A program made the translations under genes and the position numbers. Under the pieces are notes generated by a model. That model made no database searches, was not told the origin of the DNA, and saw only the letters and a list, made by a program, of their open reading frames with translations. DNA of 64,000 bases from Duganella sp. 1411. Its GTDB lineage: Bacteria; Pseudomonadota; Gammaproteobacteria; Burkholderiales; Burkholderiaceae_D. Where the stretch lies: NCBI RefSeq assembly GCF_017833525.1, contig NZ_JAFICD010000002.1, positions 992,001 to 1,056,000 on the forward strand. The letters run 5' to 3'. Positions 18,945 to 27,478 of the stretch are shown piece by piece (position 1 is the stretch's first letter; each line of letters opens with the position of its first letter).

Positions 18945-19829
18945 TCAATGCGACCAGGTCGGGCTCCACGCGTATTGCGCATCGGCCTCAGGCGGCGCGG
19001 GCGGCGGTGGCGGCGGCGGCAACCACTCGCGCGGATCGACACGGTAGTATTTGAGGAACTCGGCGAACAACTCGCCGTGATGCTCGGCCATCTGGTACGG
19101 CTTTTCAAAGAAGGTTTCGGTGGCGACGGCGAAGAACTCGGCCGGATTGGTGGCGCCGTAATGGTCCATCACGCTGTGCTGGCGGTACATGGCGCTGTGC
19201 CGCAGGCTGTTGAAATTGCGCGACAATACCTCGGCCCACTCGCGGTAACTGTCCGGACTGCCCAGATACGGCGCGCCGTTGGCACGTCCCGACTCGCTGT
19301 CGAGCTGGTGCGCGAACTCGTGCAGCACGATGTTGTGGCCGTCGGTCCAGTCGTCGGCGCCGCGCCGCACGTCGTCCCACGACAGCACCACGCGGCCATC
19401 GTCCCACGATTCGCCCAGCATGCTTTGGTGGCCCGGCGTGACGACGCCGCCGGGACCGACCTCGGCGCGGCGCGCCACGAACTCGCTCGGGTAGACCAGG
19501 ATCGTGTGCAGCGCCGGATAAACCTTGGTGGGACGGTTGAGCAACAGCAGGCAGGCCTGGCCGGCGATGATGACGGCCATCTCGTCGGTCACCTCCAGCC
19601 CCTCGCAGCCGACGAATTTTTTCTGATGCAAAAATTGCACGACCAGCCGCTGCAACTGCTGGCGCAGCTCGGGCGTCATGCGGCGGTAGACCGGGATATT
19701 ACGCTGCAGGACGGCCTGCGCCTCGGCCGGCAATGGCCTGGCCAGCACCCGGCGCAGGCGCCAGCGGGGCACATAAAAAGGCAGCGCTATCGCCAGCGCC
19801 GTCAGGCCGATCCAGATCAAAGCTTCCAT
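18945..19829 (-). CDS. mtfA: zinc-dependent peptidase, MtfA (M90) family
   Basis: A 294-residue protein with an N-terminal membrane helix (MEALIWIGLTALAIALPFYV), then the M90 peptidase domain. The zinc motif is HEFAH in NIVLHEFAHQLD (about 167-178), with a distal Glu in NPAEFFAVATETFFEKP. E. coli MtfA is a soluble peptidase that binds the repressor Mlc; forms with an N-terminal anchor are also known. The C-terminal tail is proline-rich. RBS is not obvious, but the N-terminus fits the family. Confidence 0.87.
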   Translation of the reverse strand: MEALIWIGLTALAIALPFYVPRWRLRRVLARPLPAEAQAVLQRNIPVYRRMTPELRQQLQRLVVQFLHQKKFVGCEGLEVTDEMAVIIAGQACLLLLNRPTKVYPALHTILVYPSEFVARRAEVGPGGVVTPGHQSMLGESWDDGRVVLSWDDVRRGADDWTDGHNIVLHEFAHQLDSESGRANGAPYLGSPDSYREWAEVLSRNFNSLRHSAMYRQHSVMDHYGATNPAEFFAVATETFFEKPYQMAEHHGELFAEFLKYYRVDPREWLPPPPPPPAPPEADAQYAWSPTWSH

Positions 19830-19946
19830 GTGCCGCGTCCGTGTTGTATCCAGTGCTGGCTAAGTGGGGCGGCTTGTCTGCTTTTCAATACGCAAACAGC
19901 CGGGCATGCCCGGCTATCGATGATACAGGTAGAGCTGGAGGGACGC

Positions 19947-20576
19947 TTAGTCGGCCGCTTTTTGTTCCGAAGGGGCCGAACCGAACAGCGCAGCCACCAG
20001 CGGATCGCGCATGACCGGACCGCGGTTGACGCGGATCGCGTAATGGGTGTCGTCGGCCAGGATGTGGAAGTGGCGGCCGCTGCCGGCCATCGCCTGTTCG
20101 CGGATGCCGGGACGTTCCTTGCGCGGGGGCGCGCCTTCGCGCTTGGGCTGGACGATCGCGGCCAGGAAGGCGGCGACGCGCTCCGGGTCGGGGGTCAGCT
20201 GGTAGACGGCCTTGCCCAGGTAGGTGGCGGTGCCTTCGACGTAGCGCGCCAGCTCGATGACGCCGGCTTCGCGCAGGTCGCGGATGTATTTGCGGGCGCC
20301 GGACGGCGAGAACTTGAGGAACCAGGCGATTTCGTCGGCCAGCATCTCGTGCATGGACAGCTCGCCGATCAATTTTTGCATATTTTCAATGCGACGCAAG
20401 GTCGCGGAGGTCGAACGCACACGCTCGATCGACGCCATCGACAGCGCCGGTTTGCGGTCCAGAGGAGCCGGGGCCGGACGCTCCACCAGCATCAGCTTGG
20501 CGGTGGTGGACTGCATTTCCGGCGAGGCTTTCATCTCGTTCTGAACCTGGTGTTGAGGTTGTCTAACTGCATGCAT
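19947..20576 (-). CDS. winged-helix DNA-binding protein, putative regulator
   Basis: A 209-residue protein with a winged-helix-like segment at about 65-125 (DEIAWFLKFSPSGARKYIRD followed by LREAGVIELARYVEG) and no membrane segment. The N-terminal 50 residues and the C-terminal part look unstructured or poorly conserved. Upstream AAGGAG fixes the start at 20576. A weak Crp/Fnr-like site lies at 20695-20708. The ligand and targets are unknown. Confidence 0.65.
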   Translation of the reverse strand: MHAVRQPQHQVQNEMKASPEMQSTTAKLMLVERPAPAPLDRKPALSMASIERVRSTSATLRRIENMQKLIGELSMHEMLADEIAWFLKFSPSGARKYIRDLREAGVIELARYVEGTATYLGKAVYQLTPDPERVAAFLAAIVQPKREGAPPRKERPGIREQAMAGSGRHFHILADDTHYAIRVNRGPVMRDPLVAALFGSAPSEQKAAD

Positions 20577-20666
20577 TTGAACACTCCTTATAACAATTTG
20601 CCGAGATTAGTGGCAGCAAGAGGGTGGCCAACGATTTGAAACGCCACAGTCTCTGCATCTGACTCA

Positions 20667-20708
20667 AGAATGCCGTTTCGCGGCGCACCAGTCTGTGCGG
20701 CAACGAAC
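20667..20708 (-). promoter_or_regulatory. imperfect Crp/Fnr-like site and -10, upstream of 19947-20576
   Basis: GTGCGGCAACGAAC at 20695-20708 has one imperfect arm. On the minus strand CATTCT falls at the class II distance, predicting a start at 20660. Confidence 0.4.
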
Positions 20709-20823
20709 ATTAGTGATATAACTTCCGCCGGACGGGCTGATTCCCGCTCCTTTTATGGTCGGACCGGCCGAGGCAGGGGAAAGTTTCATTTTTTGTGGTC
20801 GATTTGATACAGCGCAAGCTTTT

Positions 20824-20865
20824 GTGCGGTAGCGAACCGACCACATCATGAAAGTTACCTAATCT
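20824..20865 (+). promoter_or_regulatory. imperfect Crp/Fnr-like site and -10, upstream of the OmpA gene
   Basis: GTGCGGTAGCGAAC at 20824-20837 followed by TAATCT at 20860-20865. The predicted start at 20872 puts the site centre at -41.5 and leaves a 68-nt leader to the GTG start. Confidence 0.45.
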
Positions 20866-20939
20866 TCGGTCCAACAGCGGTCAACACTGCGCTGCTGCTG
20901 ATGAGCAACACATCATATTTCTTACTCGGGAGCTTACTT

Positions 20940-21980
20940 GTGAATAAAACTAAGAACATCGTCCTGGCCGTCGCGGCTCTCTGCGCGTCCTTTTCCGCCG
21001 TCGCTCAAGACGCGGTCATCAATCCATCGTGGTATGTACAGCCGAGCGTCAACGGCTTCAAGCCGGACGACGACGCTTTTGGCGTCGACAAGAAGGGCTA
21101 CGGCGGCGGCCTGAAATTCGGCAAGGCAGTGAGCCCGAGCTGGGACGTGCAGCTGGGCGGCACCTACGCCCGCTCCAAGGAAAACGGCGAGCGCTATCAG
21201 CAGCAGACGCTGGGCGTCGACGGTCTCTATATGTTCTCCCGTAAATCGTTCCGTCCATTCATCCTGGTCGGCGCCGGCGTCGAGCGCGACAAGTCGAACC
21301 TGAACACGCTGGGCCAGATCTCCAAGAATTCGCCGTTCGTCAGCGCCGGCCTGGGCTTCCAGGCCGACCTGAACGAGCGCACCAGCTTCCAGGCCGACAT
21401 CCGCGACGTGCACGGCTTCCTGCGCGGCGATGCCTTCCCGCCTAGCAAATCGGACAACGTCTACGTGACCGTCGGCCTGAACTTCGCGTTCGCCGCGCCA
21501 CCGCGCCCTGCCCCACCGGCACCGCCGCCAGCGCCGGAAGCCGTGCAGCCGCCGCCACCACCGGCACCGGTCGCTCCGCCGCCACCACCGCCAGCGCGCT
21601 TTGAAAAAGTGACGATGTCGTCGACCGAACTGTTCACCTTCGACAGCGCCAAGCTGAACCCGAACCAGCCTAAGCTGGACGAGATCGCCAACGTGCTGAA
21701 CGCCAACCCGACCGTCGACAACGTCGTCATCACCGGCTACGCCGACCGTCTGGGCAGCGACAAGTACAACCAGAAGCTGTCCGAGAAGCGTGCCAACTCG
21801 GTCAAGGACTACCTGGTCGGCAAAGGCGTCGCCGCCAACCGCCTGGTCGCCGAAGGCAAGGGCGAAGCCAATCCTGTCGTCACCTGCGACAACAAGAAAC
21901 GCGCCGACCTGATCAAGTGCCTGGAACCTAACCGTCGCGTCGAAGTCGAACAGATCACGATCGAACGCCGCGTTCAATAA
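20940..21980 (+). CDS. OmpA-family outer-membrane protein
   Basis: A 346-residue protein starting at GTG 20940 (read as MNKTKNIVLAVAALCASFSA), seven bases after GGGAG; this gives a clean signal peptide cut after AVAQ. Starting at ATG 20901 would put extra residues before the signal. An eight-stranded beta-barrel (about 25-190) is followed by a proline-rich linker with PPAPVAPPPPPPARF, then an OmpA peptidoglycan-binding domain with LFTFDSAKLNPNQ and GYADRLGSDKYNQKLSEKRA. The linker is much richer in proline than in E. coli OmpA. A strong terminator follows. Confidence 0.92.
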   Translation: MNKTKNIVLAVAALCASFSAVAQDAVINPSWYVQPSVNGFKPDDDAFGVDKKGYGGGLKFGKAVSPSWDVQLGGTYARSKENGERYQQQTLGVDGLYMFSRKSFRPFILVGAGVERDKSNLNTLGQISKNSPFVSAGLGFQADLNERTSFQADIRDVHGFLRGDAFPPSKSDNVYVTVGLNFAFAAPPRPAPPAPPPAPEAVQPPPPPAPVAPPPPPPARFEKVTMSSTELFTFDSAKLNPNQPKLDEIANVLNANPTVDNVVITGYADRLGSDKYNQKLSEKRANSVKDYLVGKGVAANRLVAEGKGEANPVVTCDNKKRADLIKCLEPNRRVEVEQITIERRVQ

Positions 21981-21991
21981 TTAGTACATTG

Positions 21992-22025
21992 AGCCCCGCG
22001 ACTTGCGTCGCGGGGCTTTTTTTTT
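21992..22025 (+). terminator. rho-independent terminator after the OmpA gene
   Basis: AGCCCCGCGAC, loop TTGC, GTCGCGGGGCT: a perfect 11-bp stem followed by a long T run. Confidence 0.95.
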
Positions 22026-22046
22026 AGCCGGAGCTTCTTAATAGCG

Positions 22047-22952
22047 ATGAATAAAAACATAGGCTCGGTGCTCAAATGTACCGTCTACGAATGGTTCGAC
22101 CACCGCGGCAGCAGCATGGGCGCGGCCCTGGCGTTCTACACGCTGTTTTCGCTGGCGCCCATCCTGGTGCTGGTGCTGGCCATCGCCGGCTGGTTCTACG
22201 GCCCGCAGGCGGCCCAGGGCGAGCTGTTCGCGCAACTGCGCGGCCTGGTCGGCAGCCAGGGCGCCGAGGCGATCCAACTGGTGCTGGCCGGCGCCCGCAG
22301 CAAGGAGGAAGGCCGGCTGGCCACGATGATCGCCGGCGGCCTGCTGCTGTTCGGCGCCACCACCGTGTTCGCCGAGCTCAAGGCGAGCCTGGACGCGATC
22401 TGGCAAGTGCCGCCGCTCAAGACCGGCACGGTGTGGGACGTCGTGCGCACCCGCCTGCTGTCGTTCGGCATGGTGCTGGTGCTGGCGTTCCTGTTGATGG
22501 TGTCGCTGGTGGTCAGCGCCATTTTGACGGTACTGGAAAAATACTGGCACAGCGTGTGGATCAACGCCGGCGACCTGCTGACCGGCGTCAACTACGCGAT
22601 CAGCTTCTTCGTGATCGCCGCGCTGTTCGGCGTGATCTTCAAGATGCTGCCCCGGGTAAAATTGTCGTGGCACGACGTGAGCATCGGCGCGCTGGGCACG
22701 GCGGCCTTGTTCGCGCTGGGGAAATACGCGATCGGCGCGTACATCGGCAACAGTGGCGTGGCCAGCAGCTACGGCGCGGCCGGCTCGGTGATCGCGCTGC
22801 TGCTGTGGGTTTACTACTCGGCGCAGATCTTCTTCCTCGGCGCCGAATTCGCGCGGCAATACGCGCTGCAGCTGGGGAGTTTAAAGCACCGCCCGCCGCC
22901 GCAGGCGTCGTCAGAACCATCTAAACCATCTAAACCACGTAGGGCGGATTAG
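22047..22952 (+). CDS. YihY/BrkB-family inner-membrane protein
   Basis: A 301-residue polytopic membrane protein with about six hydrophobic helices. Family segments: SSMGAALAFYTLFSLAPILV near the N-terminus, TTVFAELKASLDAIWQVPP in the middle, and YGAAGSVIALLLWVYYSAQI near the C-terminus. It is often annotated as ribonuclease BN or virulence factor BrkB, but its function is unproven. The final codons (PRRAD) and the TAG stop are encoded by the start of a palindromic repeat, so the original C-terminus was probably altered by the repeat. Confidence 0.88.
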   Translation: MNKNIGSVLKCTVYEWFDHRGSSMGAALAFYTLFSLAPILVLVLAIAGWFYGPQAAQGELFAQLRGLVGSQGAEAIQLVLAGARSKEEGRLATMIAGGLLLFGATTVFAELKASLDAIWQVPPLKTGTVWDVVRTRLLSFGMVLVLAFLLMVSLVVSAILTVLEKYWHSVWINAGDLLTGVNYAISFFVIAALFGVIFKMLPRVKLSWHDVSIGALGTAALFALGKYAIGAYIGNSGVASSYGAAGSVIALLLWVYYSAQIFFLGAEFARQYALQLGSLKHRPPPQASSEPSKPSKPRRAD

Positions 22953-23033
22953 GCGGCACGCCGTAATCCGCCATTGCGTGAGCCGTCGAAACGCATGCAT
23001 GGCGGATTACGCTACGCTAATCCGCCCTACGTG
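22937..23033. repeat. composite palindromic repeat (two inverted GGCGGATTA units)
   Basis: Begins CGTAGGGCGGATTAGG and ends CTAATCCGCCCTACG; same organisation and orientation as 17271-17364. It overlaps the last codons of the YihY-family gene. Confidence 0.85.
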
Positions 23034-23093
23034 TTTCCGCGCCATACGTGCCTGCACGGCGCACCGCCGGCCTTTCGATATTCCCCAGCGGCC

Positions 23094-24284
23094 CTACTCC
23101 CCCAGCAACTCCGCCACCACCTCCATGCCCTCGACCCGCTCGGCGACGACCTTGACGATAACGATCAACGGCACGCCCAGCAGCAAGCCCCAGACGCCCC
23201 ACAGCCAGCCCCAGAACAGCAAACTGACAAACACGGCGGCCGCGTTCATGCGCGCGAAGCGCCCCGTCATCCAGGTCGTGATCACGGTCCCTACCAGCGT
23301 GGCGATGGCCAGCGAACTGCCCATCACGAGCAAACTCATCTGCAACGACTCGAACTGCAGGAAGGCGACGATGCCGGTCGCCAGCATGATCAGCAAGGGG
23401 CCGAAGTAAGGCATCAAATGCAGCAGCCCGGCCACGATGGCCCAGGCGCCGGCGTTCTCCAGGCCGATCCAGCGCAGCGCCACCCACATCAGCAGCGCCA
23501 GCATGCCGTTGGTGACGAGCAGCATCAGCATGTATTTTTGGATCGAGGTGTTGATGTCCTCGAGGATATGCACGGTGATCTTCTTCTTCGTCAGCGACGG
23601 CCCGGTCAGCTTGACCAGCTTGCGCTTGAAGGTATCGCCCGACAGCAGCAGGAAAAACACCAGGAAGATCACCATCGTGGCCTGGCTGAGGAAGCCCACC
23701 AGTCCCATCGATCCGGCCCACACCCAGTCCATCAGCGGGAAGTCGGAGGCCGGCGTCGGCGTCGAGCGGCGCGCGGCGCGGCGCTCCTGGGCGCCGGCGG
23801 TGGCCTGCTGCAATTCGGTGGCGACCGCCTGGATGCGCTGCAACGCGCTCGAGCCGCCGTGCAGCCGTTCGGACACCAGGCGCGACAATTTGTGGCCGGC
23901 GCTGGGCAGTTCGTCAACGATGGCTTCGAATTCGCCGTGCAGCTTGTCGATTACCATCACCGAGCCGCCCACCAGCGCGGCGGTGATCATGGTGGCGGCA
24001 ACGAAGCGCGGAACGCGGCAGCGCTCGAGCCAGCACATTATCGGACTGAGCGTGTAACTGATGAGAATGCCGAGCAACAGGGGGACGAGAAAACCGCGCG
24101 ACCACTGCAGCGCGTACACAAAGGCGACGGTGGCGATGATGCCCAGCGCGAGACCGCGGGCGTTGACATGTAGGGGAATGCGGGGGGCGTTGCTAAGATC
24201 GGGTTCGGCGTCGGGCGCCGGACCGGTGGCCACGCTGCTGGCCGGAATAGGAGGGTGGGAAATCTCTACGGGCGGCTGGCTCAT
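23094..24284 (-). CDS. AI-2E family transporter (PerM-like)
   Basis: A 396-residue membrane protein with about eight hydrophobic segments. N-terminal helices lie around 45-90, a soluble helical insert around 115-185, and a C-terminal cluster contains TNGMLALLMWVALRWIGLEN, LLHLMPYFGPLLIMLATGI and LLLGVPLIVIVKVVAERVEG. The family includes the autoinducer-2 exporter TqsA and permease PerM, but members transport varied substrates and this one is unassigned. The BON lipoprotein gene lies upstream in the same direction, 65 nt away. Confidence 0.87.
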   Translation of the reverse strand: MSQPPVEISHPPIPASSVATGPAPDAEPDLSNAPRIPLHVNARGLALGIIATVAFVYALQWSRGFLVPLLLGILISYTLSPIMCWLERCRVPRFVAATMITAALVGGSVMVIDKLHGEFEAIVDELPSAGHKLSRLVSERLHGGSSALQRIQAVATELQQATAGAQERRAARRSTPTPASDFPLMDWVWAGSMGLVGFLSQATMVIFLVFFLLLSGDTFKRKLVKLTGPSLTKKKITVHILEDINTSIQKYMLMLLVTNGMLALLMWVALRWIGLENAGAWAIVAGLLHLMPYFGPLLIMLATGIVAFLQFESLQMSLLVMGSSLAIATLVGTVITTWMTGRFARMNAAAVFVSLLFWGWLWGVWGLLLGVPLIVIVKVVAERVEGMEVVAELLGE

Positions 24285-24349
24285 GATGGCTCACAAAAAA
24301 AACTCCGGCGCGGCATGCTCCAGGAGCACGGCGCGCCGGCGGGTAGTGC

Positions 24350-24661
24350 TTACTTGACGCGGATGTCGTTCTTGACCGAGGTCACGCCTTTGACGCCGCG
24401 GGCGACTTCGCCTGCCTTGGCGATATCGGCCGGCTGGGCGACGAAGCCGCTCAGCTGCACGGTGCCTTTGAAGGTTTCGACGTTGATTTCGGTCGATTTC
24501 AGGGTAGGCTCGTTAAAGATGCTGGCTTTCACTTTGGTGGTGATGACCGAATCGTCGACAAATTCGCCGGTGCCTTCTTTGGTGGAGGTCGAAGCGCAGC
24601 CGGCGGTGGCCAGCAGCGAGACGGTGAACAGGGCGGTGGCGATTTTATGTGCGATTTTCAT
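24350..24661 (-). CDS. BON-domain lipoprotein (OsmY-like)
   Basis: A 103-residue lipoprotein. The signal peptide ends in the lipobox LATAGC, and one BON domain follows (about 36-102) with DDSVITTKVKASIFNEPTLK and VQLSGFVAQPADIAKAGEVA. BON domains bind phospholipid; OsmY-type proteins protect the envelope in osmotic stress. The ATG at 24661 follows AAGGAG; the upstream in-frame ATG at 24688 lacks one. A perfect 16-bp palindrome at 24768-24783 sits at class II distance from a -10-like TAAAAC, so expression is probably activated together with the divergent glycine-zipper operon. Confidence 0.88.
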   Translation of the reverse strand: MKIAHKIATALFTVSLLATAGCASTSTKEGTGEFVDDSVITTKVKASIFNEPTLKSTEINVETFKGTVQLSGFVAQPADIAKAGEVARGVKGVTSVKNDIRVK

Positions 24662-24740
24662 GGCGGTTCTCCTTGGAGTTATTAACAAATGAGTTTGTCA
24701 GCCAGCGGGACGTTTGGACATCTCTGCTACCGATGGAGAC

Positions 24741-24782
24741 GTTTTACGTGGTTTCCATACGGACATCTGTACGGTACCGTAC
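24741..24782 (-). promoter_or_regulatory. Crp/Fnr-like palindrome and -10, BON lipoprotein promoter
   Basis: GTACGGTACCGTAC at 24769-24782 (perfect palindrome, extending to 16 bp with flanking T/A). On the minus strand TAAAAC occupies 24746-24741, predicting a start at 24734 and a site centre at -41.5. Confidence 0.75.
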
Positions 24783-24832
24783 ACACATTAAATTCCGCCC
24801 AAAAACGCACGCCGGCCAACTTGGCAACCTTC

Positions 24833-24874
24833 GTGCGGAACCGCACAGACCCTCCCGCGCCCTGTGACTATTCT
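24833..24874 (+). promoter_or_regulatory. Crp/Fnr-like palindrome and -10, promoter of the 24900 operon
   Basis: GTGCGGAACCGCAC at 24833-24846 with perfect arms, followed by TATTCT at 24869-24874. The predicted start at 24881 places the centre at -41.5, 19 nt before the ATG. Confidence 0.78.
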
Positions 24875-24899
24875 GGAATCACATTTTCAGGAGGACAAC

Positions 24900-25349
24900 A
24901 TGAACCATACCAAGACCCTGGCCGCGCTGATGATCGCCGGCACTGCCGTGCTCAGCGGCTGCGCCAACACCAACAACCCGCCGCAACAAGTGTCGTATCA
25001 GAATCAAAACGAATCGGCCAGCTATGGCACCATCGAGTCGATCCAGATCAAGCAAGCGAAGGCCGGCACCAGCGGCGCCGGCGCCGTGGCCGGCGGCCTG
25101 GTCGGCGCGCTGCTGGGTAACCAGGTCGGTTCCGGCAGCGGCCGCACCGCCGCCACCGTGGCCGGCGCCGTCGGCGGGGCCGTGGTCGGCAACAACGTCG
25201 AAGGCAACCGTAGCCAGGCCAAAGAGGAATATCAGATCAGCGTGCGCATGGACAACGGCGACTACCGCCTCGTCAACCAGGACAGCGTCTACGACCTGCG
25301 CGTGGGCAACCGCGTGCGCCTGGTCGACGGCCGCCTGTACCGCTACTGA
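24900..25349 (+). CDS. glycine-zipper outer-membrane lipoprotein (SlyB/17-kDa antigen type)
   Basis: A 149-residue lipoprotein with signal peptide and lipobox VLSGC. A glycine-zipper 2TM domain (about 55-100) contains GAVAGGLVGALLGNQVGSGS and GAVGGAVVGNNVEGN, and a C-terminal beta domain reads ISVRMDNGDYRLVNQD. The same two-part layout is seen in the protein of 40209-40874. Proteins of this type sit in the outer membrane and respond to envelope stress. The ATG at 24900 follows AGGAGG. It heads a probable operon with the DUF3309 gene and the 25567 gene. Confidence 0.88.
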   Translation: MNHTKTLAALMIAGTAVLSGCANTNNPPQQVSYQNQNESASYGTIESIQIKQAKAGTSGAGAVAGGLVGALLGNQVGSGSGRTAATVAGAVGGAVVGNNVEGNRSQAKEEYQISVRMDNGDYRLVNQDSVYDLRVGNRVRLVDGRLYRY

Positions 25350-25399
25350 TCCAATCAACGCCAACACCTAAAAACACATACTAATTAAAGGGGAACACC

Positions 25400-25552
25400 A
25401 TGGGCACCATCATTCTGATTATTCTGGTCCTGGCACTGATCGGCGCGCTGCCGACCTGGCCGCACAGCCGCAACTGGGGCTATGCGCCCAGCGGCATCAC
25501 CGGCCTGATCGTCGTGATCCTGCTGATCATGCTGCTGACCGGCAGGTTGTAA
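25400..25552 (+). CDS. DUF3309 family mini membrane protein
   Basis: A 50-residue protein of two hydrophobic helices joined by LPTWPHSRNWGYAPSG, the DUF3309 signature. AAAGGGG precedes the ATG. Function is unknown; such genes often accompany stress-envelope genes. It lies 50 nt after the glycine-zipper gene and 14 nt before the next gene, so all three are probably one transcript. Confidence 0.9.
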   Translation: MGTIILIILVLALIGALPTWPHSRNWGYAPSGITGLIVVILLIMLLTGRL

Positions 25553-25566
25553 ACAAGGAGGACATC

Positions 25567-25911
25567 ATGACGCGCATCCATCACATCGCATGCGGCCTGG
25601 TGCTGGCCTGCGCGGCCCTGGCCGCGCAGGCCCAGGACACCCAGGGCGGCACCACGCCGCCCCAGAACGCCCGGTTGCAACAGCAGGAAATCGCCAAGGG
25701 CGATCCGGCGCGGTGGTACAAGGAAGACGCCACCGGCGCCGAGCAGGCGCGCACCTTGCGCAAGGAGATAGGGGCCGCGCTGGCGGAGGCGACCATCGCC
25801 TGTAAAAAAGGGCCGGCCAGCGAGCGCGAGGCCTGCCTGCGCGACGCGCGCGCGACCTACAAGCGCGATATGGACAAGGTGCCGCAGATTCTCGCGGAGA
25901 ACAAGCACTAA
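25567..25911 (+). CDS. periplasmic protein of unknown function
   Basis: A 114-residue protein with a signal peptide (MTRIHHIACGLVLACAALAA, cut after QA) and a charged helical mature part. Two cysteines (IACKKG and EACLRDAR) could form a disulfide in the periplasm. AAGGAGG lies just before the ATG. Third gene of the probable 24900 operon. No family recognised. Confidence 0.75.
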   Translation: MTRIHHIACGLVLACAALAAQAQDTQGGTTPPQNARLQQQEIAKGDPARWYKEDATGAEQARTLRKEIGAALAEATIACKKGPASEREACLRDARATYKRDMDKVPQILAENKH

Positions 25912-25936
25912 TGCCCGCGCCGGGCCGCCGCGACGC

Positions 25937-27103
25937 TCAGGCGGCGCGGCCGGTGCCCGGTGGTTTGGCGGCCGGCAGCGGCGGCAGCTCGTGCACCACC
26001 AGCGGCGTGTCTTCCGACACAAAGCTCAGCCAGCCGGCCGCCTTGACGGCGCGCAGCCCGTCCTGATAGCCCTGGTCCCAGCGCCACTCGGTCGAACCCT
26101 TGGAAAAATTGATGTCCTTGGCCGCCATGTTCCAGTCCCGTCCCGCATATTCCAGACGCACCACGTGCAAGGTCGTGCCGCAGCCCAGCTCGGCCAGGTC
26201 CTGCTCGCCCTGCTCCGAACGCGCGTGCTCCGGCAGCGCGGCGTACAGCGCGCGCAGCTTTTGCTGCAGCTTGTGGCGGGCCACGTAATCGTCGAGGTGG
26301 CGCTTGGACCGCGAGGCGAAGGTCACATCCTTCTGCCGCGTCTGCACCTCGTCGAGGGTGGTGGGTTCCCCGCCGTCGGCGCTCCACAGGTCGACCATGA
26401 AGCACAGCGTGTCGACCGGACGGACGTCGTCGAGCACGGTCTCGAGCGGGGTGTTGGAATACAGGCCGCCGTCCCAGTATAGCTCGCCGTCGACGCGCAC
26501 CGCCGGAAAGCCCGGCGGCAAGGCGCCGCTGGCGAGGATGTGGCTGGCGTTGATGTCGAGCTCGCGGTTGTCGAAGCTGCGCAGCGTGCCGCACGTCACC
26601 TTGAGGGCGTTGACGGTCAGGCGCATGCCTTGCGGACCGTTGAGGTAATCGAAATCGACCAGGGCATTCAGCGTTTCGCCGAGCTCGGCCGTGTCGTAAA
26701 AGCTGGCCTCCTCGGGCGCGACGGCCATGCCCGCCGCGAACGCACTGAACAGGCGCGGTTTGAAAAAGCCGGGCACGCCGCGCAGCAGCGTATCCCAGGT
26801 TTGCAGCAGAACATTGGAGCGGCGCTGCGCGTCCGGCAGGCGCCGCATGTCGAACGGATCCCGGTGCGAGATGCCGTCCCAGAACTGGCGCAGCCGCGCC
26901 AGCCGTGTCTCGTGGGGATTGCCGGCCAGGATGGCGGCGTTGATGGCGCCGATCGAAGTGCCGACGATCCAGTCCGGGGCCAGGCCATGCTCGTGCAGCG
27001 CCTGGAACACACCGGCCTGGTAGGCGCCCAGCGCCCCGCCGCCCTGCAGCACCAGCACGATGCGCATGCCGGCGGGGTTGAGCTTGTGCGACGACGAACT
27101 CAA
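25937..27103 (-). CDS. patatin-like phospholipase with C-terminal DUF3734
   Basis: About 388 residues. The patatin domain contains the oxyanion-hole QGGGALGAYQAGV, the nucleophile elbow WIVGTSIGAINA and the dyad Asp in LYWDGGLYSNTP; so it is a likely Ser-Asp lipid acyl hydrolase. The C-terminal part (about 265-375, with RSKRHLDDYVARHKLQQKLR) fits DUF3734. The start is uncertain: TTG at 27103, 4 nt after the upstream stop, or ATG at 27067 which begins right at the catalytic strand; neither has a strong RBS. It is the last gene of a minus-strand run of envelope-stress genes. Confidence 0.87.
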   Translation of the reverse strand: MSSSSHKLNPAGMRIVLVLQGGGALGAYQAGVFQALHEHGLAPDWIVGTSIGAINAAILAGNPHETRLARLRQFWDGISHRDPFDMRRLPDAQRRSNVLLQTWDTLLRGVPGFFKPRLFSAFAAGMAVAPEEASFYDTAELGETLNALVDFDYLNGPQGMRLTVNALKVTCGTLRSFDNRELDINASHILASGALPPGFPAVRVDGELYWDGGLYSNTPLETVLDDVRPVDTLCFMVDLWSADGGEPTTLDEVQTRQKDVTFASRSKRHLDDYVARHKLQQKLRALYAALPEHARSEQGEQDLAELGCGTTLHVVRLEYAGRDWNMAAKDINFSKGSTEWRWDQGYQDGLRAVKAAGWLSFVSEDTPLVVHELPPLPAAKPPGTGRAA

Positions 27104-27107
27104 GACG

Positions 27108-27467
27108 CTAGTCCGTGGCGCGTTGGCGGCGCATCAGCCACGCCGCGCCCAATCCCAGCACCGCGGCCACGCCCAGCGCCGGCTTGACCAGCTTCTTGCG
27201 GGCGATGAACGAGCCCACCGTCAGCGCGTACGGCATCAGCGCCTTGAAATTAAAGCCGCTGAGGCCGCCCGGCTGCAGCAGGCCGCCCAGGCGCGCCTGC
27301 GCCAGTCCGACCGCGTGGTCGACGGCGCCATGGAACAGCGCGTCCGGATGCAGCGCGTTGGCCACCATGGCCTTCGCGTGCACCACCTTGATGCGATACA
27401 GCTCCCCTTCGCGGATCAGCCGCTGTTTGTCAGCGTCGAATGCCGCGCTTTCCGCGTCTTTTGTCAT
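27108..27467 (-). CDS. YqjK-position hypothetical protein with C-terminal membrane segment
   Basis: A 119-residue protein. The N-terminal half is charged; a hydrophobic stretch near 90-112 (KPALGVAAVLGLGAAWLMRR) is followed by basic residues. It lies 11 nt after a YqjE-like gene and next to a DUF883 (YqjD/ElaB) gene, the position taken by yqjK in enterobacteria, though I see no clear sequence match. RBS AGGAG. Confidence 0.7.
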   Translation of the reverse strand: MTKDAESAAFDADKQRLIREGELYRIKVVHAKAMVANALHPDALFHGAVDHAVGLAQARLGGLLQPGGLSGFNFKALMPYALTVGSFIARKKLVKPALGVAAVLGLGAAWLMRRQRATD

Positions 27468-27478
27468 ATGCGCTCCTG

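Larger units (their letters stand above)
20577..20939. other. 363-nt divergent intergenic region before the OmpA gene
   Basis: It contains two imperfect palindromes (20695-20708 and 20824-20837), each with a -10-like hexamer directed toward the nearer gene, and an otherwise unassigned central stretch. No convincing open frame or conserved RNA structure was seen. Confidence 0.5.
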
